A DNA stretch of 64,000 bases from the NCBI GenBank assembly GCA_012064385.1, contig QRDG01000923.1, positions 434,001 to 498,000 of the forward strand, read 5' to 3'. The notes under the pieces were generated by a model, which was not told the DNA's origin, searched no databases, and saw nothing but the letters and a program-made list of their open reading frames with translations. Each line of letters begins with the position of its first letter. Positions within the stretch are counted from its first letter, which is position 1. The position numbers and the translations under genes were made by a program. Below, in pieces: positions 1 to 11,520 of this stretch. Source of the stretch: Puccinellia tenuiflora (taxonomy: Eukaryota; Streptophyta; Magnoliopsida; Poales; Poaceae).

Positions 1-1
1 A

Positions 2-556
2 GTCCCCTTGCTAAGAGCCACTGGGTGTTGGGTTGAGGAGTTGCCAGCAGTATTTTGGAGTATCAGAACGACTCCTAACAGATCCACTGGCTTCACACCT
101 TTTTTCATGGTGTATGGAGCAGAGGCCGTCCTGCCAAGCGACTTGTTGCATAACTCGCCACGAGTCGCCAATTACGTCGAGACAGAAAATGAACTCGCTC
201 GTCAGGACTCGGTGGATGCACTCGAGGAAGCAAGGGAGTTAGCCCTTGAGAGATCAGCAGTTTATCAGCAAGACTTGCGGCGATACCACGCACGCAGAAT
301 CAAGACTCGGACTTTCCAGGAAGGAGACTTAGTGCTTCGCCTTATCCAGAACAGGGAAGGGATGCACAAGTTATCTCCACCATGGGAAGGACCGTTCGTC
401 ATAAGCAAGAATTTGCACAACGGATCGTACTATCTAATAGATATGCGAGAGCCGGCAAGTGAAAGTAAAGGAGCTGACACAGCTCATACGCTAGATCCTT
501 ATGCAGAGGCAAAGAGGCCGTGGAATATAGCTCAGTTACGTCCTTATTATACTTAA
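2..556 (+). CDS. Integrase C-terminal region of gypsy pol (5'-truncated by window edge)
   Basis: The frame is open from the window edge to a TAA at 554-556, about 184 residues. It starts in the end of the integrase core with the segment WSIRTTPNRSTGFTPFFMVYG, where the TP..STG.TPF..VYG pattern is typical of gypsy integrases. A basic stretch (QQDLRRYHARRIKTR) follows, then the GDLVLR and PPWEGPF blocks of the C-terminal GPF/Y-type module. The protein inserts retrotransposon cDNA into the host chromosome. The catalytic D,D,E residues lie upstream of the window. The reading frame shows no break here. Confidence 0.85.
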   Translation, partial: VPLLRATGCWVEELPAVFWSIRTTPNRSTGFTPFFMVYGAEAVLPSDLLHNSPRVANYVETENELARQDSVDALEEARELALERSAVYQQDLRRYHARRIKTRTFQEGDLVLRLIQNREGMHKLSPPWEGPFVISKNLHNGSYYLIDMREPASESKGADTAHTLDPYAEAKRPWNIAQLRPYYT

Positions 557-1151
557 GTTGTAATAGATTTATGAATTGAAAGGCAATGAGCCCAGTGAGC
601 CATGCCTAGATGTAATCGAATTATTATGATCAAATGAAATAAAGCCGGCTTCTGTGAACATGAGTCCTTTAGTCGAGTCACCCAGTGAGTGCGCTTTGTT
701 CTTTAACTTTGATCATCAGGTTCTTGGGGGCTTGCTTTTCAGTGAAAAAAGTTAAGCTTAGACTCTTGAACCCGGCACAGCAGCCAAATTTTTCCTAATT
801 TTCTCGCTGGTAAGTTAGATGCATCCTGCACAATATGACTAATCTACAGGCATGATTCGTCTCCGACTCTTACGAATCCTAAGGGACATGAGGTGTTAGG
901 AGCTTGTCAGCACAAACTGTAAGAGGAGTCATGCAGGGCCTACTTATTCATCAGTGGATAATTAGATGGGTTATAAGAACCACAGAATGACTTGCATAGA
1001 TAGTACATATCAAATCTCATAACAATCAAGTCATCATAAGCCGATTGGCGCAATTTCCGAACAAAGTAGTTCAAAACACCTAACAAGGTTAAAGCACCAG
1101 TAGTGCATCATTACAGAGTTCAAATACTAATAGCACAACATTACATAGTGA
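557..1151 (+). other. Spacer between pol and antisense gene
   Basis: No coding potential was recognised. The stretch carries one copy of the motif TTGGGGGCTT (from 724), resembling the polypurine tract next to the 3' LTR. It also covers the region just past the stop codon of the antisense gene, where its 3' UTR and poly(A) site would lie. Confidence 0.4.
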
Positions 1152-4100
1152 TCAAAAGTCATTCAAGGGATTGTCTTCGAGAGGAGTCGACTTCTCAGCT
1201 GGAGTCGAAGAGTCCTTCTTTACTGGAGACTTGTCTTTTGTTTGAGTAGTGGAGGCTGGAGCCGGCTTCAAAGGAGGCTTGGTGGCGACTCTCTTCGTTT
1301 GAAAGCCAGTACCTTTGGGACTCTTCATGTGCTTAGCCAGCTCTGCTTGTTTCTGGGCGTCTCCAGAGATATCTCTCGAAGGAGTGGGCGCAGCAGGAGT
1401 CTTCAATGTGGGCTCGGCACCAGGAACAGGAGCTGCTGGCGATGAAGAACTCGGTCCAGTAGAAGAAGAGGGGACACCAGCTGGGTCCTGTGATGGGCGG
1501 CCAAAGTCATAATGATGAACCCATACCTCAGGGTCCATCTTGTTGGCTATCTCACAAGCATAGGGCCGCACCAGTTTTTCCTTAGCCTTGAAGTCATCCT
1601 GTGTGAAGGGTTTGCCATCTTCATGTTGTTCTGGCTTCCCCATAGTAAGCAATGCCGGCTCTATGACAGTTGGATAATAACTGTGGGCCAGGGCAAGGAT
1701 TCTGATGGATGCTCTCCTTAAGGAAGATTGCTTCCACATCCGTACATACCCTAGTGCCCTAGACAATTCATCAACCAAACGCTCAGGCTCTTTGGGGCAC
1801 TTGCCCTTGGCATTCAGATACTTGACCACAGCACGGGCTCCCTCTTGCAGCCCATGAAAATAATCTAGCATCTCATGCAATTGCTTGCTTGTGGGCAGTT
1901 TGAGTTTTGGGGAGTCAGCCCCTGCAGAAAATAAGTCAAGAATCGTCAGTATAAAAGCAATTCAGAAAGGTGCAAAAGGAAGCAAGCGAAAGTTTTAAGC
2001 TTACCAAATATGTGTTGGCACATGGCCCCAATGCCCTTGCGGCAGGTGTCGAAGACAGCCTTTAGATCATTATGTGCCTTTTGGGCAACCCTTTTGGCAT
2101 CAGCAGATTCTTTTTTGACTTGCTCCAGTTGAGCAGACAAAGCCTTCAGATCTTTTTCAAGCTGAAGGGAGTGTTCTTTTTCAGCAATAGCAGACCTGGC
2201 ACTAGCAGCTGCCTGGTCCTCAAGCTCTTTCATATCTCTCTTCATCTTGGAGATAACGCACTGCAATCACAAGTCAGATTTTTTGCAAGTCAGAATGGAC
2301 AAGTCATAAAGCACAAGTAAGCTTCACAAGTCAAGTAGAGAACTCATGAGCTCCAAGTCGTCACAAGTTAACAACTTGGCGCTTGGGGGCTACTCAGGAG
2401 TCAATTTTTTCCTAACAGCTAGCAGGCATGGGTCCTAATTGACAAGTCATCAGCTCCAAGTCGTCACAAGTTAACAACTTGGCGCTTGGGGGCTACTCGC
2501 AGAACAGAAATTTTTCTTCAAGTTAAGTGTTAGTAAGTTACATACATTTATAGCTCCAAGTCGTCGCAGGCTGACAACTCGGCGCTTGGGGGCTACTCGT
2601 GGAAAAGTTTTTTGGTCTAAGGACCCGACAGACAGCAAATTAGCAGCCCCGAGTCCTAGTAGAGCTAAGGACTCAGTGCTTGGGGGCTACAATGTGCAAA
2701 TTTTTTCTATAAAGCAGTTTAGTTCAATTTCAAATCAAAGCACCTATCCTAGTCACAAGTCACCACAGACAGGTGCTTGGGGGCTACTGGGATAGGATGA
2801 TGCCAGAAAAGCATAAAGAAGTAGAAGTCAAGGAACTTACAGTGTGAATCATATGAAGAGATCTAAGAGCCGCTTGCTCATCATCCTTCAGCCTCGCAGA
2901 CTGATCGTTCAGGTCGATGGCTTCAGCAAAGGCTTCAGAAAATGACATGTTATCAGCCACCCGAAGTCGGCTGTAGTCAGTAGATGACTTGGTCTTGATG
3001 TTTGGAGGAGTTGCAGGAGTCGGCTTCATAGGAGCCGGATGAGTTTGAGGCGCAGTATCAGGAGTCCCAGTCCCAGAGGAAGGCTGGACTATTGTTGGAG
3101 TCGCCGCCCGAGTCCTTGAAGGGGACTCGGGAATGGTGGGAGTTGTGGTTGCACCAGCAGATGCAGCAATAGAGGGACCTGTCCTCGTGCTTGTCGTTTC
3201 AGAAGCTGAAGGAGGGACAGGTCCACGACCAGAGGTGACATCAGCCATGCCTGGGAGCTTGGTTACCTTGGCACAAGGCCGAGCCCTGAGATACACAAAG
3301 GCAGAAGTCAGATTTAAATTTAATGAAAAGGGAAAAAGCAGAAGTCATTTGAATGCGAGTACAGTAAGCAGAGAAGTTTTACCCAATATTAGTCTCCAGG
3401 TCCAAAGAGGCCTGAGAGTCTGAAGAAGGCATGGACATCCCAGAGTGGTAGGAGTCGTCTTTGCTGGGAGGAGAAGTCGATTTCCGCTGGTGCGAGACAG
3501 GCAGAGGCTCAGGAGCATCTGCAGGCCCATCGGAGCGTAGTTTCCTTTTCCTGGCAGCGACAACACTCTGCATATGTTCTTCAGGCTTAGCAGGTGAGCG
3601 AGAGGACCCAAGGACTCGTGAGAGTGGTACCATGGGAACAGCCTCTCGAGATCCATTGTTGTTAGAGGCTGGGGAAGAAGAAGAGTGGCTCTTGGCTAAG
3701 GACTCTTCAGACAGTGATGGTTGTGCAGCAGCAGAGGTGGTGTGAGCTTGTCTGGTGACAGGAGCCTCTGGAGAGGACTCGTCTTCATCCGTATCCTCCA
3801 CAATGGGAGCCTCCTGAGAGGACTCCTCTTCAGCAACATTTCTGGTTGGAGCCTCCGGCGAGGACTCCTCATCATCAATATCATCTTCAGCAGGAGCCTC
3901 CTGAGAGGACTCCTCATCATCGTTATCAGTGTCTTCTGCCACAGCAGTTTGATCTGTGGCAGGAGTCTCCTCTTCAGCATCAGCTTCGGCCTCAGTTTTA
4001 TTCCCAGTGCCAGCTCTAGAGGCCGGCTTCCAGAAGGAGTCGGTGAGCTGCCATAGAGTCAAAGGAAATGAGTTAGTATGCGATGCAAGTAAGATCAAGT

Positions 4101-5109
4101 TGGAAATGAAGTAAAGTGTAAGGCTTACATCGGGAGCTGGGTTGGTCGAGCAGAAGGGCTGGAGCCCGAAATGAGCCTGGTCCTTCACCGGTTTCCCAGT
4201 CAGCTTCTTGATAAGCCGACCAAGTTCGGGTCCATCGGACAGTTGCTCCGTCACCCGGAGGTCGTCACCCGCACAGCGAGTATATGTGCAGATGAGCCGA
4301 GTCCTAGGACTCAAAGGCTGGATCCTCCAAGTCGTCCAGCAGCAGACTAGATCCATATTTTCTAGATTGTGGGATAAGAGGGCCCGGATCCGAGTGATCA
4401 GAGACTCGACTCTTGGCCGGGCAGCCTCTGAGCATCTAGCTTTCATAAGAGGAGTCGCCTGGAGGCGATCCTCAGAGAATAGAGGAAGTTTGGGTTCACC
4501 TGCAGGGGAGGTATCCTTGCAGTAGAAGAAGGTTTTTTGCCAGTCCTTGATGCGGTTAGGAAAGACTGGCTTGGGAAAGACAGAGTGGAGGCGCCGTTGA
4601 AGAGCGACGGCGCCACATTGGAGGAGAGGGCCCCCAGAAGTTTCGGGCTGAGGATTGCAGTAGAAAAGTTCAAGCCAGAGATTGAGATCGCGCTTGATTT
4701 GGAGGTAATCCTCACACAAGGTTACAAAATTGGATAGAGTGAGAATGGAATTGGGGGCCAGGTCATGAATCCGCAGCTGATAGAGTTCAAGGAGTTGGCG
4801 GAAGAAAAGATTACCGGGGGGAGTGAATCCGCGGAACAGATGCTCGGTGACGATCACCACTTCATCCTTCGCGGGAGCGGGCACTATCTCATTCCCTAGG
4901 GCCCGAGCCTTCAAGTTGGAGGGAATCAGGCCGGTCGACCGGTGCGTCTTCAATTGCTCCGCCGTGACCGTAGATCCACCCCAATCGGCAGAAATCGATC
5001 GCTTGGATGAGGATTTTGCGGCGGCGGCGGTCGCGGCGGCAATGTCCACCGTCCTGCTCGACGAGGAAGCCTTGGCCTTGGGTGCGGTCTTTGTGCGCTT
5101 GGGAGCCAT
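1152..5109 (-). CDS. Five-exon antisense gene of Tat-type retrotransposon (gypsy-type transposase-like domain)
   Basis: Read on the minus strand from ATG at 5109, four GT-AG introns join five open exons: 5109-4129, 4047-3383, 3285-2841, 2260-2005 and 1921-1152. I checked phases at each junction and the frame stays open for about 1038 codons. The N-terminus is Ala/Lys/Ser-rich. Residues about 60-200 (from FRGFTPPGNLFFRQLLELY) resemble the plant domain called putative gypsy-type transposon domain. Next comes an acidic repeat of DEESSPEAP-like units (around 3760-3940), then a Pro/Thr/Ser-rich segment. Exon 4 is a coiled coil (KMKRDMKELEDQAAASARSA), and a helical C-terminal part ends in a Ser/Pro/Lys-rich tail. 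Antisense extra ORFs are known in Tat elements; their function is unknown. The first intron is 81 bp and in frame, so unspliced read-through there is also open. Confidence 0.75.
2349..2788 (+). repeat. Five-unit tandem array with polypurine-tract-like core
   Basis: Five degenerate units about 95-103 bp apart lie in the third intron of the antisense gene. Each ends in TTGGGGGCTAC (cores at 2383, 2486, 2586, 2680 and 2777). The first three also share AGCTCCAAGTCGTC and an ACAACTTGGCGC-like stretch; units four and five are more diverged. The core nearly matches the tract at 5651-5664 just before the 3' LTR. Confidence 0.8.
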
Positions 5110-5664
5110 GGCGTGCGGGCGGTGTGTGCTGAGCGCGGGAAGAGATGAGCGCGAAGAGAAAGGAGAGAATTTGAGCTGAAAGGGGGCAAGTGAGGTTTTG
5201 AGACCTAACCCTTCGATATTTATAAAGGGGTAAAAACCCTAGTAAGTTACAGTGCTGGTCCACAGTAATTTGTGGATAATGATTCAGTAATAGGTGATTC
5301 AGCGGCTAAAAGGCCAGACAGGAAATTATAACAGAGAAAAACCAAAGTCACAGAAGTGGAAGGTGCCGGCTTGTCTCAGAATGGCGAGTCCTGTGACAGT
5401 GAAAGTCAAGTTATCTAGTCCTTGTTTGCAAGAGTCACATCAGAACTCGGCCTGCTAGTGCAAGGGCAAGAGTGGTGGCTTGAACAAGGGATGAGGATGG
5501 ACTCATTTCATATGTGTATTATGTTTTTATGCAGGAATTCATCTTGGAGCTAGCAGCAAGCAACTTGGAGCCTGTGGCTCAAGTGGAAGGAGTCGACCCA
5601 GGGAGTCGAACCAACGAGTTGGAGGAAGCCGCCAAGCTGCGCCCAAGATAAATTCGGGGGCTAC
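5110..5664. other. Antisense promoter region and spacer up to the polypurine tract
   Basis: This is about 550 bases without a sense ORF. Its left part is the leader and promoter of the antisense gene. Its right end is the polypurine tract AATTCGGGGGCTAC (5651-5664), which primes plus-strand DNA synthesis at the LTR border. The rest shows nothing I recognise. Confidence 0.6.
5217..5224 (-). promoter_or_regulatory. TATA box of the antisense gene
   Basis: On the minus strand the sequence reads CTTTATAAATATC, a good plant TATA box, about 108 bases upstream of the ATG at 5109. Initiation about 30 bases downstream would give a 5' leader of roughly 75-80 bases. No TATA candidate serves the plus strand here, so the antisense gene seems to have its own promoter inside the element. 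Confidence 0.6.
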
Positions 5665-6218
5665 TGATGGGGGGATACTTTATAGGTAGGCCCATGGACC
5701 CGGAAAGTAGACCCGTCAAGACCAAGAAGGCCAAAGCCGAGTCACGTATCAAGTCGCATGGGCTGGGCTGGAGACAAGCTAACCAAGGCCCATGATGAAG
5801 AAAGGACTCGTCAGCAAGGAGTCCAAGTACAACCCGGAGCCCTAACTTGGAAGGCCAAGACGTAGAGTAGGACTCCGTGTTCTAGTGTGACTCGGTGTAA
5901 CCTGTAAGTCCAGGGACCCGGCAGCCTTTATAAGCGGGGTCCTGGACCTTAGATCGATAAGCCTGACAACCAGAGAAAGCCACAAAAGAGATACCAAGTC
6001 GCCGACTCCCCAGAGAGGAGCCGGAACCCTGTAATCGATATCAGATCTAGAGCAATAAAGAGAGGCAGGAAGTAGGTCTTTACCTCTAACCAAGAGGGGC
6101 CGAACCTGGGTAAATCTGTGTCCCTAGGCGAGATTAACCTCTCCTACGTACTTCAAGCATCGATGGCCCCCGAACTCACCTTCCTGGAGGAAGGACTTGC
6201 CGTGACAACCCCACGACA
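5665..6218 (+). repeat. 3' LTR of the Tat-type element
   Basis: The LTR starts with TGATGGGG directly after the polypurine tract. It contains a TATA box TTTATAAG (5927-5934) and an AATAAA signal (6054-6059), so U3, R and U5 are in the expected order. The end is ambiguous: CA occurs at 6212-6213 and at 6217-6218. No second LTR is in the window for comparison. Confidence 0.65.
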
Positions 6219-6646
6219 ATTGCGTATTTGGGAAAATCCTTCAGGGGTTAGGGTTTTTGCGTCGGATGTGATTTTATAGGCGTCGGAGGCGGCCGAGGGG
6301 TGCCCCACAGGGCAGGGGCGGGTCCCACTCGCGAGTGGGCCCTAGGCCACGGCAGGGGGTCGCCCCTGGCCTGTGTGGGTCCCCTGGAGTCGCCCTTCTG
6401 GCTCCCTGCCTCATTTCTTCAATAAAAAATCTCCGTAAAATTTCGTCCAATTCCGAGAATATTTCCAGAAGTAACTTTCAGCAACAATTTCGGCACAAAA
6501 ATAGGGAACTGGCACTGGGCATCTTGTCAATAGGTTAGTCTGACAGAATGCATAAAAATGATGTAATATGATAGTAAAAATATGTGACAACATCACAAAA
6601 CTAGCATGGATCACTCAAAAATTATAGATACGTTTGAGACGTATCA
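6219..6646 (-). repeat. Truncated minus-strand LTR, same family as the solo LTR at 59258-60880
   Basis: The right end GAGACGTATCA and the adjoining 400 bases resemble the right part of the solo LTR at 59258-60880. Shared features are the AACTGGCACTGGGCATCTTGT stretch, the ATTCCGAGAATATTTCC stretch, and a minus-strand TATA (CTATAAAATC near 6270). The left about 1.2 kb of the LTR is missing where it meets the Tat LTR. On its sense strand it begins TGATACGT. Confidence 0.7.
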
Positions 6647-7930
6647 ATGAACTCCATGTTTACACTTCTCTACGGGGTTGTTATGGTTTGTTTGGACTAT
6701 CAACGTTCTTCCATCCAGGTACTTCACTTCCCTAATCTCTTTCTAACTTATACTCATTTGTCAAATGTCTTACTCAACCACTCTTTCTTGTCCACTGCCT
6801 CTGTATTCCACACAAAGTTATCTCCTTGTCAATGTCCAATCTCCAATCATGAACTGATGTTTGGCAGTTAATTTTTCTTCTTCCGTCATTGGTGATGTCT
6901 ACAGTAGACGATCAACTCCCGGTTTATTCTTCCAGAACTGGAAATATCCATGTTCTTCCTATCTTCATCCTCCTTTGTCTTCAACCTTGTAGTACTCTTG
7001 GACACATCAGTGTTGGTAAACTTCTTCTCAAGCTTGATCCCAGTAGTATCAGTATCTCTTCTTTGCTCCTACAACAATCTCTTCCACCAAGTTACAACAA
7101 TCTCGTCAACATGTATCTGCATTTTATTGCTTCTTCTTTCAATGTCTTTGAATTTCCCTTTAGTCTCCGTCATCCCATGACCTCTGTCATTATGTTTGTC
7201 AACCATGAAACGACGTCATGACCTGATAAGCAAAAAACTTCACAACCTTCCTTCTCGGATGTATCTCCTAATTTAGCTTTCCTTGCAACATCTTTGGTAG
7301 ATCTTTGTCTTCTTTTTTACTTCCTTCTCTTTGCGAGCTTCCATTGCTGCCACAATTCTGGTCACTCAGAACGATCTCATACTAACCTATGTACCCTCTA
7401 GACCAGTAACATCAAGAAAGAACAAAATGTTGCAACATGCATTTGCACATCAAGTTCAAACTTCATGCTCGGATCTAGTCAATCAAAAATCCAATAAGAA
7501 CCAACAAACCCAAATATAATTATATATATCACTCGGGCACCGTTAGCCAATAACATACGTAGTACTTTGAGTAAAAACATCTCACGTACCCAGGCTTAGA
7601 TGCTTTACACAGCAAGTTAGGTATATATATTACTTTATAGACCTATTTCATATAACAACTCTTGCCTCACTGGCTTGTGCGACATGTTTATCCTTCACTC
7701 AAAGTGTGACTTATACGAGTATTTACCACAATTGACCATTCACAATTGAGTAGCTGTGACCTAGTGTCTATTAATACTTGTGTCCATCTTAACTCCAAAG
7801 GAGCTAGGTCTTCTTGGCATTGAACTTCGTCTTCGAGCCTTAACGTACTTCTATACATCTACATATCTTCAAGTGTGATCTCATGATTCGCTTGTGTAGG
7901 TACTATTGATATATACGAATACCATAATAC
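6647..7930 (-). mobile_element. Degenerate internal region of a minus-strand LTR element, left part
   Basis: This stretch and 16370-16870 become contiguous once the BARE-like insertion is removed. A primer-binding site faces left at 16857-16868, so this should be the 5' internal (gag) region of a minus-strand element whose 5' LTR is 16871-21863. On the minus strand a Lys-rich start-like peptide (near 7330-7290) is quickly broken by stops. No intact gag domain was found. Confidence 0.45.
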
Positions 7931-9786
7931 TGTTGGGAATATGCCCTAGAGGCAATAATAAAATGGTTTATTAGCATATTCATGTTTATGATAATAGTTT
8001 ATTCTCCATGCTATAATTGTATTAACCGGAAACATAATACATGTGTGGAATATAAACACCAGGTGTCCCTAGTAAGCCTCTACTGGACTAGTTCGTTAGT
8101 CAAGAGATGGTTAGAGTTTCCTAACCATGGACTTGTTATAGTCACTTGATAACGGAGTCATATCATTAGGAGTAATGATGTGATGGACAAGACCCGATAA
8201 TAAAGAGTTGCAATTGATCGTGTCACAACAGTTTTATTGCCAACACTTTTAGTATGCCAAGTATAGTTTCCTTAGACCATGAGGTTATGTCACTCCCGTT
8301 TACCGGAGGAATGCTTTGTGGACATCAAACGTCACTTCGTAACTGGGTGATTATAAAGGTGGCTTTCAGGTATCTCCGATGGTATTTGTTGGGTGACATG
8401 AATCAAGACTGGGATTTGTCCTTCCTTGTGACGGAAAAGATATCTCTGGGCCCTCTCGGTAATATAGCATCAGAAATGTTGCAACCATGTGATTAAGTGT
8501 TAATCATGGAGATCCTATATTATGGACGAGTAAAGAGAATTTGCCAGGTAACGAGATAGAACTAGATATGGAGATATCAACGATCAAATCTCGGGCAAAT
8601 TAAATATCGGTGAGACAAAGGGAATCGTATATGAGATTAAGAATCTCCGGCATCGTGGTTCAATCGATAAAGAACTTCGTTGAATATGTGGGAGTCAATA
8701 TGGGCATCCCGGTCCCGCTATTGATTATTGATATGATCATGTCTGCATGTTCTCGAACCGTAGGGTCACACACTTAACGCTTCGATATAGCTAGGGTTAG
8801 CGATGAGATAATTGATGGAATGATCGAATGGTGATTCGGAGTCTCAGATAGGATCCCGGACATCACGAGGAGTTCCGGAGTGGTCCGGAGAATAAGATTC
8901 ATATAAGGAAAGTGGTTTCCGGGAGGTATCGGAAAAGTTCCGAAATATTTCAGCGGGGTACCGGAAGGTTCCGGAAGGTTCTAGAAGAGTCTAGAAGTGG
9001 AGCCCATATCGTATGGACCCACATGGGCCAAAGGGGGTGCAGCAACCATGTGGGGTGCGCACCACCCTAAAGCCCACATGGGCCTAGCCGGCCAAGCAAA
9101 GGCCAAGGGGCCCAAGTGGGGGGCGCCCCAACTTGGGGGCCAAGGAAAGGGGGGGCCGGCCAGCCCTCCCCAATCCTAGCCGCCCCACTATATAAGGAGG
9201 AGAGGGGAGGGGGTGCGGCACACCCTTGGCTGCCCCTCATCTTGCCTAGCCGCACCCCTCCTCCTCCCTTGCCCTAGCCGCGCGCCATCTCTCCCCGGAG
9301 GGCTGCCGCCGCCTAGACCTCCACCTCTAGCCGCACCACCCCTTTGCCCTAAAGGGCTGCTGCGCCTTGTCCTCTCCCTCTCCCTCTCACATGGCTTGGC
9401 GAAGCCCTGTCGGACGGAGCACTACACCATCAACGCCATCACAACCGTCGTGGTGCCGAGATCCATCTAGCCATCTCCACCTTGCTTGCGGGATCAAGAA
9501 GGCGGAGATCTACATCGAGCCGTACGTGTGGATACCGCGGAGGTGCTACCCCTTGTGGCACTTCGTCGGATTGGACTTCGAGGAAATACATCTCCTCGCG
9601 ACTAGATGAGTCTAGTTGCGGGGATCGACTAGCCAACCCCTGCACCGACAAAACGCGTTTGTTGATCTTCAAGAGTAAGAGATTGGATCTCATCTTCGCT
9701 ACCTTCGTCTAATAGATCTAGATCCTTTGGGTTTCTTCCGCTTGTTTCGTAGGAAAAATTTTGTTTTCTATGCAACGACCCCATCA
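7931..9786 (+). repeat. 5' LTR of the BARE-like element
   Basis: The LTR runs from TGTTGGGAAT to CCCCATCA. A TATA box CTATATAAGG (TATATAAG at 9189-9196) follows a run of GGCC-rich short inverted repeats. Transcription should start near 9220 and carry a C-rich leader. Short open frames in the LTR are present in both LTR copies and are not considered genes. Confidence 0.93.
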
Positions 9787-9787
9787 G

Positions 9788-9799
9788 TGGTATCAGAGC
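9788..9799 (+). promoter_or_regulatory. Primer-binding site (initiator tRNA-Met type)
   Basis: TGGTATCAGAGC follows the 5' LTR after one base. It is the complement of the 3' end of plant initiator methionine tRNA, the normal primer for copia minus-strand DNA synthesis. Confidence 0.92.
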
Positions 9800-11230
9800 C
9801 TAGATCTATTCGTAGATGTTGGTGCGATTAGAACACAAGTGTTGTGGGCGTTGATATTTTGTGTTGCTACCTTCTCGCGTGCACTTTGCATCTTTGCGGT
9901 ATTGTGAGATTGAAGCGGCCCGGACCAACCTTACTCGTCCACGCACGAGAGACCGGTTCCACGATTGACATGCAACTTGTTTTGCATAAGTGGCTGGCGG
10001 GTGTCTGTTTCTCTTGCTTTAGTGAAGATGCAATTTTCAATGGAAGGCCTTTCAAAAGGATGAGTAAATAAGCAACTACTATATCACCGTTGTGGTTTTT
10101 GCGTAGATTAGAACGGTTCTATCTCGTTGACCCAAGCCACGTAAAAATTGCATAAACAAAGTAGAGGACGTCTAACTTGTTTTTGCAGAGGGGGTCATGT
10201 GATGTGGTATGGCCAATATGTGATTTGTGATAATGTATGCAATGATCATGTTTGTAATCTTTCGCGACTTGCATGTCGTCGAGTACGGCAACCGGCTGGA
10301 GCCATATGGTTGTCTTTTATTTTATGTGACCTGCGTGTCAATGAATCACCATGTAATTGCTTTACTTTATTGCTAAGAGTAGCATTAGTTGTAGTTGCAA
10401 TAGTTGGTGGACAACCATGGTGATGGCACCACAATGATGGAGATCATGCCGGTGATGATGGAGATCATGCCGGTGCTTTGGAGATGGAGATCAAAGGCAC
10501 AAGAAGAAAGGCCATATCATATCACAATTATGAATTGCATGTGATGTTAATCCTTTTTATGCACCTTATTGTTATGCTTAGATGTGATCACGACGGTAGC
10601 ATGATAAGGTGATCTCTCATGTTAATATCAAGATGTGTTCTCCCCTAGTATGCACCGTTGCCAAAGATCTTCGTTTCGAAGCACCACGTGATGATCGGGT
10701 GTGATAGATTCAACGTTCACATACAACGGGTGTAAGCCAGATTTACACACGCGGAAATACTACGGTTTCCTTGACGAGCCTAGCATGTACAGACATGGCC
10801 TCGGAACACAAGAACCGAAAGGTTAAACACGAGTCATATGGATGATATGATCAACATGGTGATGTTCACCATTGAAGCTACATCATCTCACGTGATGATC
10901 GGTTGTGGTGTAGTGGATTTGGATCGTGTGTCACTAAACAACCAGAGAGATGTTGAGTTTAGTGGGAGTTCATTAAGATGAACTGAAATTATCATAAACA
11001 AAAGTCCAGATGTCTTTGCAAAAATCCTTGTAGATCATGGTTGACTACGGTAGTTCGTTGCTGAAAAAACTGCGTCTCGATGGGTCAAATTTTGTTGAGT
11101 AGTACCTGCGTCCTGAAAGAAGTCCTACACACCAATGCTCAGCTCTACGTGCTAGAAGAACCAATAGGAGATAAACCCAAATTTTTCTGCAAGCGATGAA
11201 GAGTACATGGAGTGGTTTTGAACCACCTAC
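9800..11230 (+). other. Untranslated leader of the BARE-like element
   Basis: No open frame of note. The stretch contains repeated GATGGAGATCATGCCGGTG units (near 10436-10475) and several CACGTGATGATCGG-type repeats (near 10685 and 10890), consistent with a long untranslated leader where dimerisation and packaging signals would be expected. No function can be assigned from the sequence. Confidence 0.5.
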
Positions 11231-11520
11231 TTGAAAGTCATGTGGATGATGTGCACCTTCATGAATTCTGACCTAAGTAGACAATTCAAGAACTTGATTG
11301 CAATAGAGATTGTTGATGAGCTGAAAAATAGTTTTTCAGCACAAGTTAGAATTGTAAGGTTCGAATGCCTGAACGGTTTTCTTTCACTCAAGATGGAAGA
11401 GAACACTTGCTTGGAACAACACCTGAGGATAATGCATGAGATACATCATCGTCTAGTGCTTGTTTGGAACCACGAGATGAATGACGGTTTCGCGATAGAT
11501 GGGGTGATACGCTAGCTTCT
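11231..11520 (+). pseudogene. Copia gag remnant
   Basis: A 94-codon open stretch contains LSRQFKNLIAIEIVDELKNSF followed by a Gln/Arg-rich helix, the LKMEENTCLEQHLRIMHEI segment and a hydrophobic end. This order resembles the capsid-like gag core of BARE-type copia elements (UBN2-type domain). The start and the zinc knuckle are missing or broken. The frame ends at a TAG near 11513-11515. Confidence 0.5.

Larger units (their letters stand above)
1..6218 (+). mobile_element. Tat-lineage Ty3/gypsy LTR retrotransposon, 3' part
   Basis: The window opens inside the pol gene of a gypsy-type LTR retrotransposon, and its 5' half lies outside. Visible in order are the integrase C-terminus (to 556), a spacer, a long spliced gene on the opposite strand (1152-5109), a polypurine tract (5651-5664) and a 3' LTR (5665 to about 6213-6218). 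A long region between pol and the 3' LTR holding an antisense gene is characteristic of the Tat lineage of grasses (Grande and RIRE2-like elements). The lineage call is inference from this layout and the integrase style. The right end abuts a truncated LTR of another family, so no target duplication can be checked. Confidence 0.8.

Noticed and set aside
3133..5179. Plus-strand and alternative-frame ORFs over the antisense gene
   Set aside because: They are shadows of the spliced minus-strand gene, which has consistent phases across four introns.
6647..7519. Plus-strand Ser/Leu-rich open frames
   Set aside because: The primer-binding site shows the surrounding element is on the minus strand; these are reverse-frame artefacts.
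8254..9470. Several open frames of 60-85 codons in the BARE-like LTRs
   Set aside because: They recur in both LTRs and are explained by GC-rich LTR sequence; none matches a known protein.
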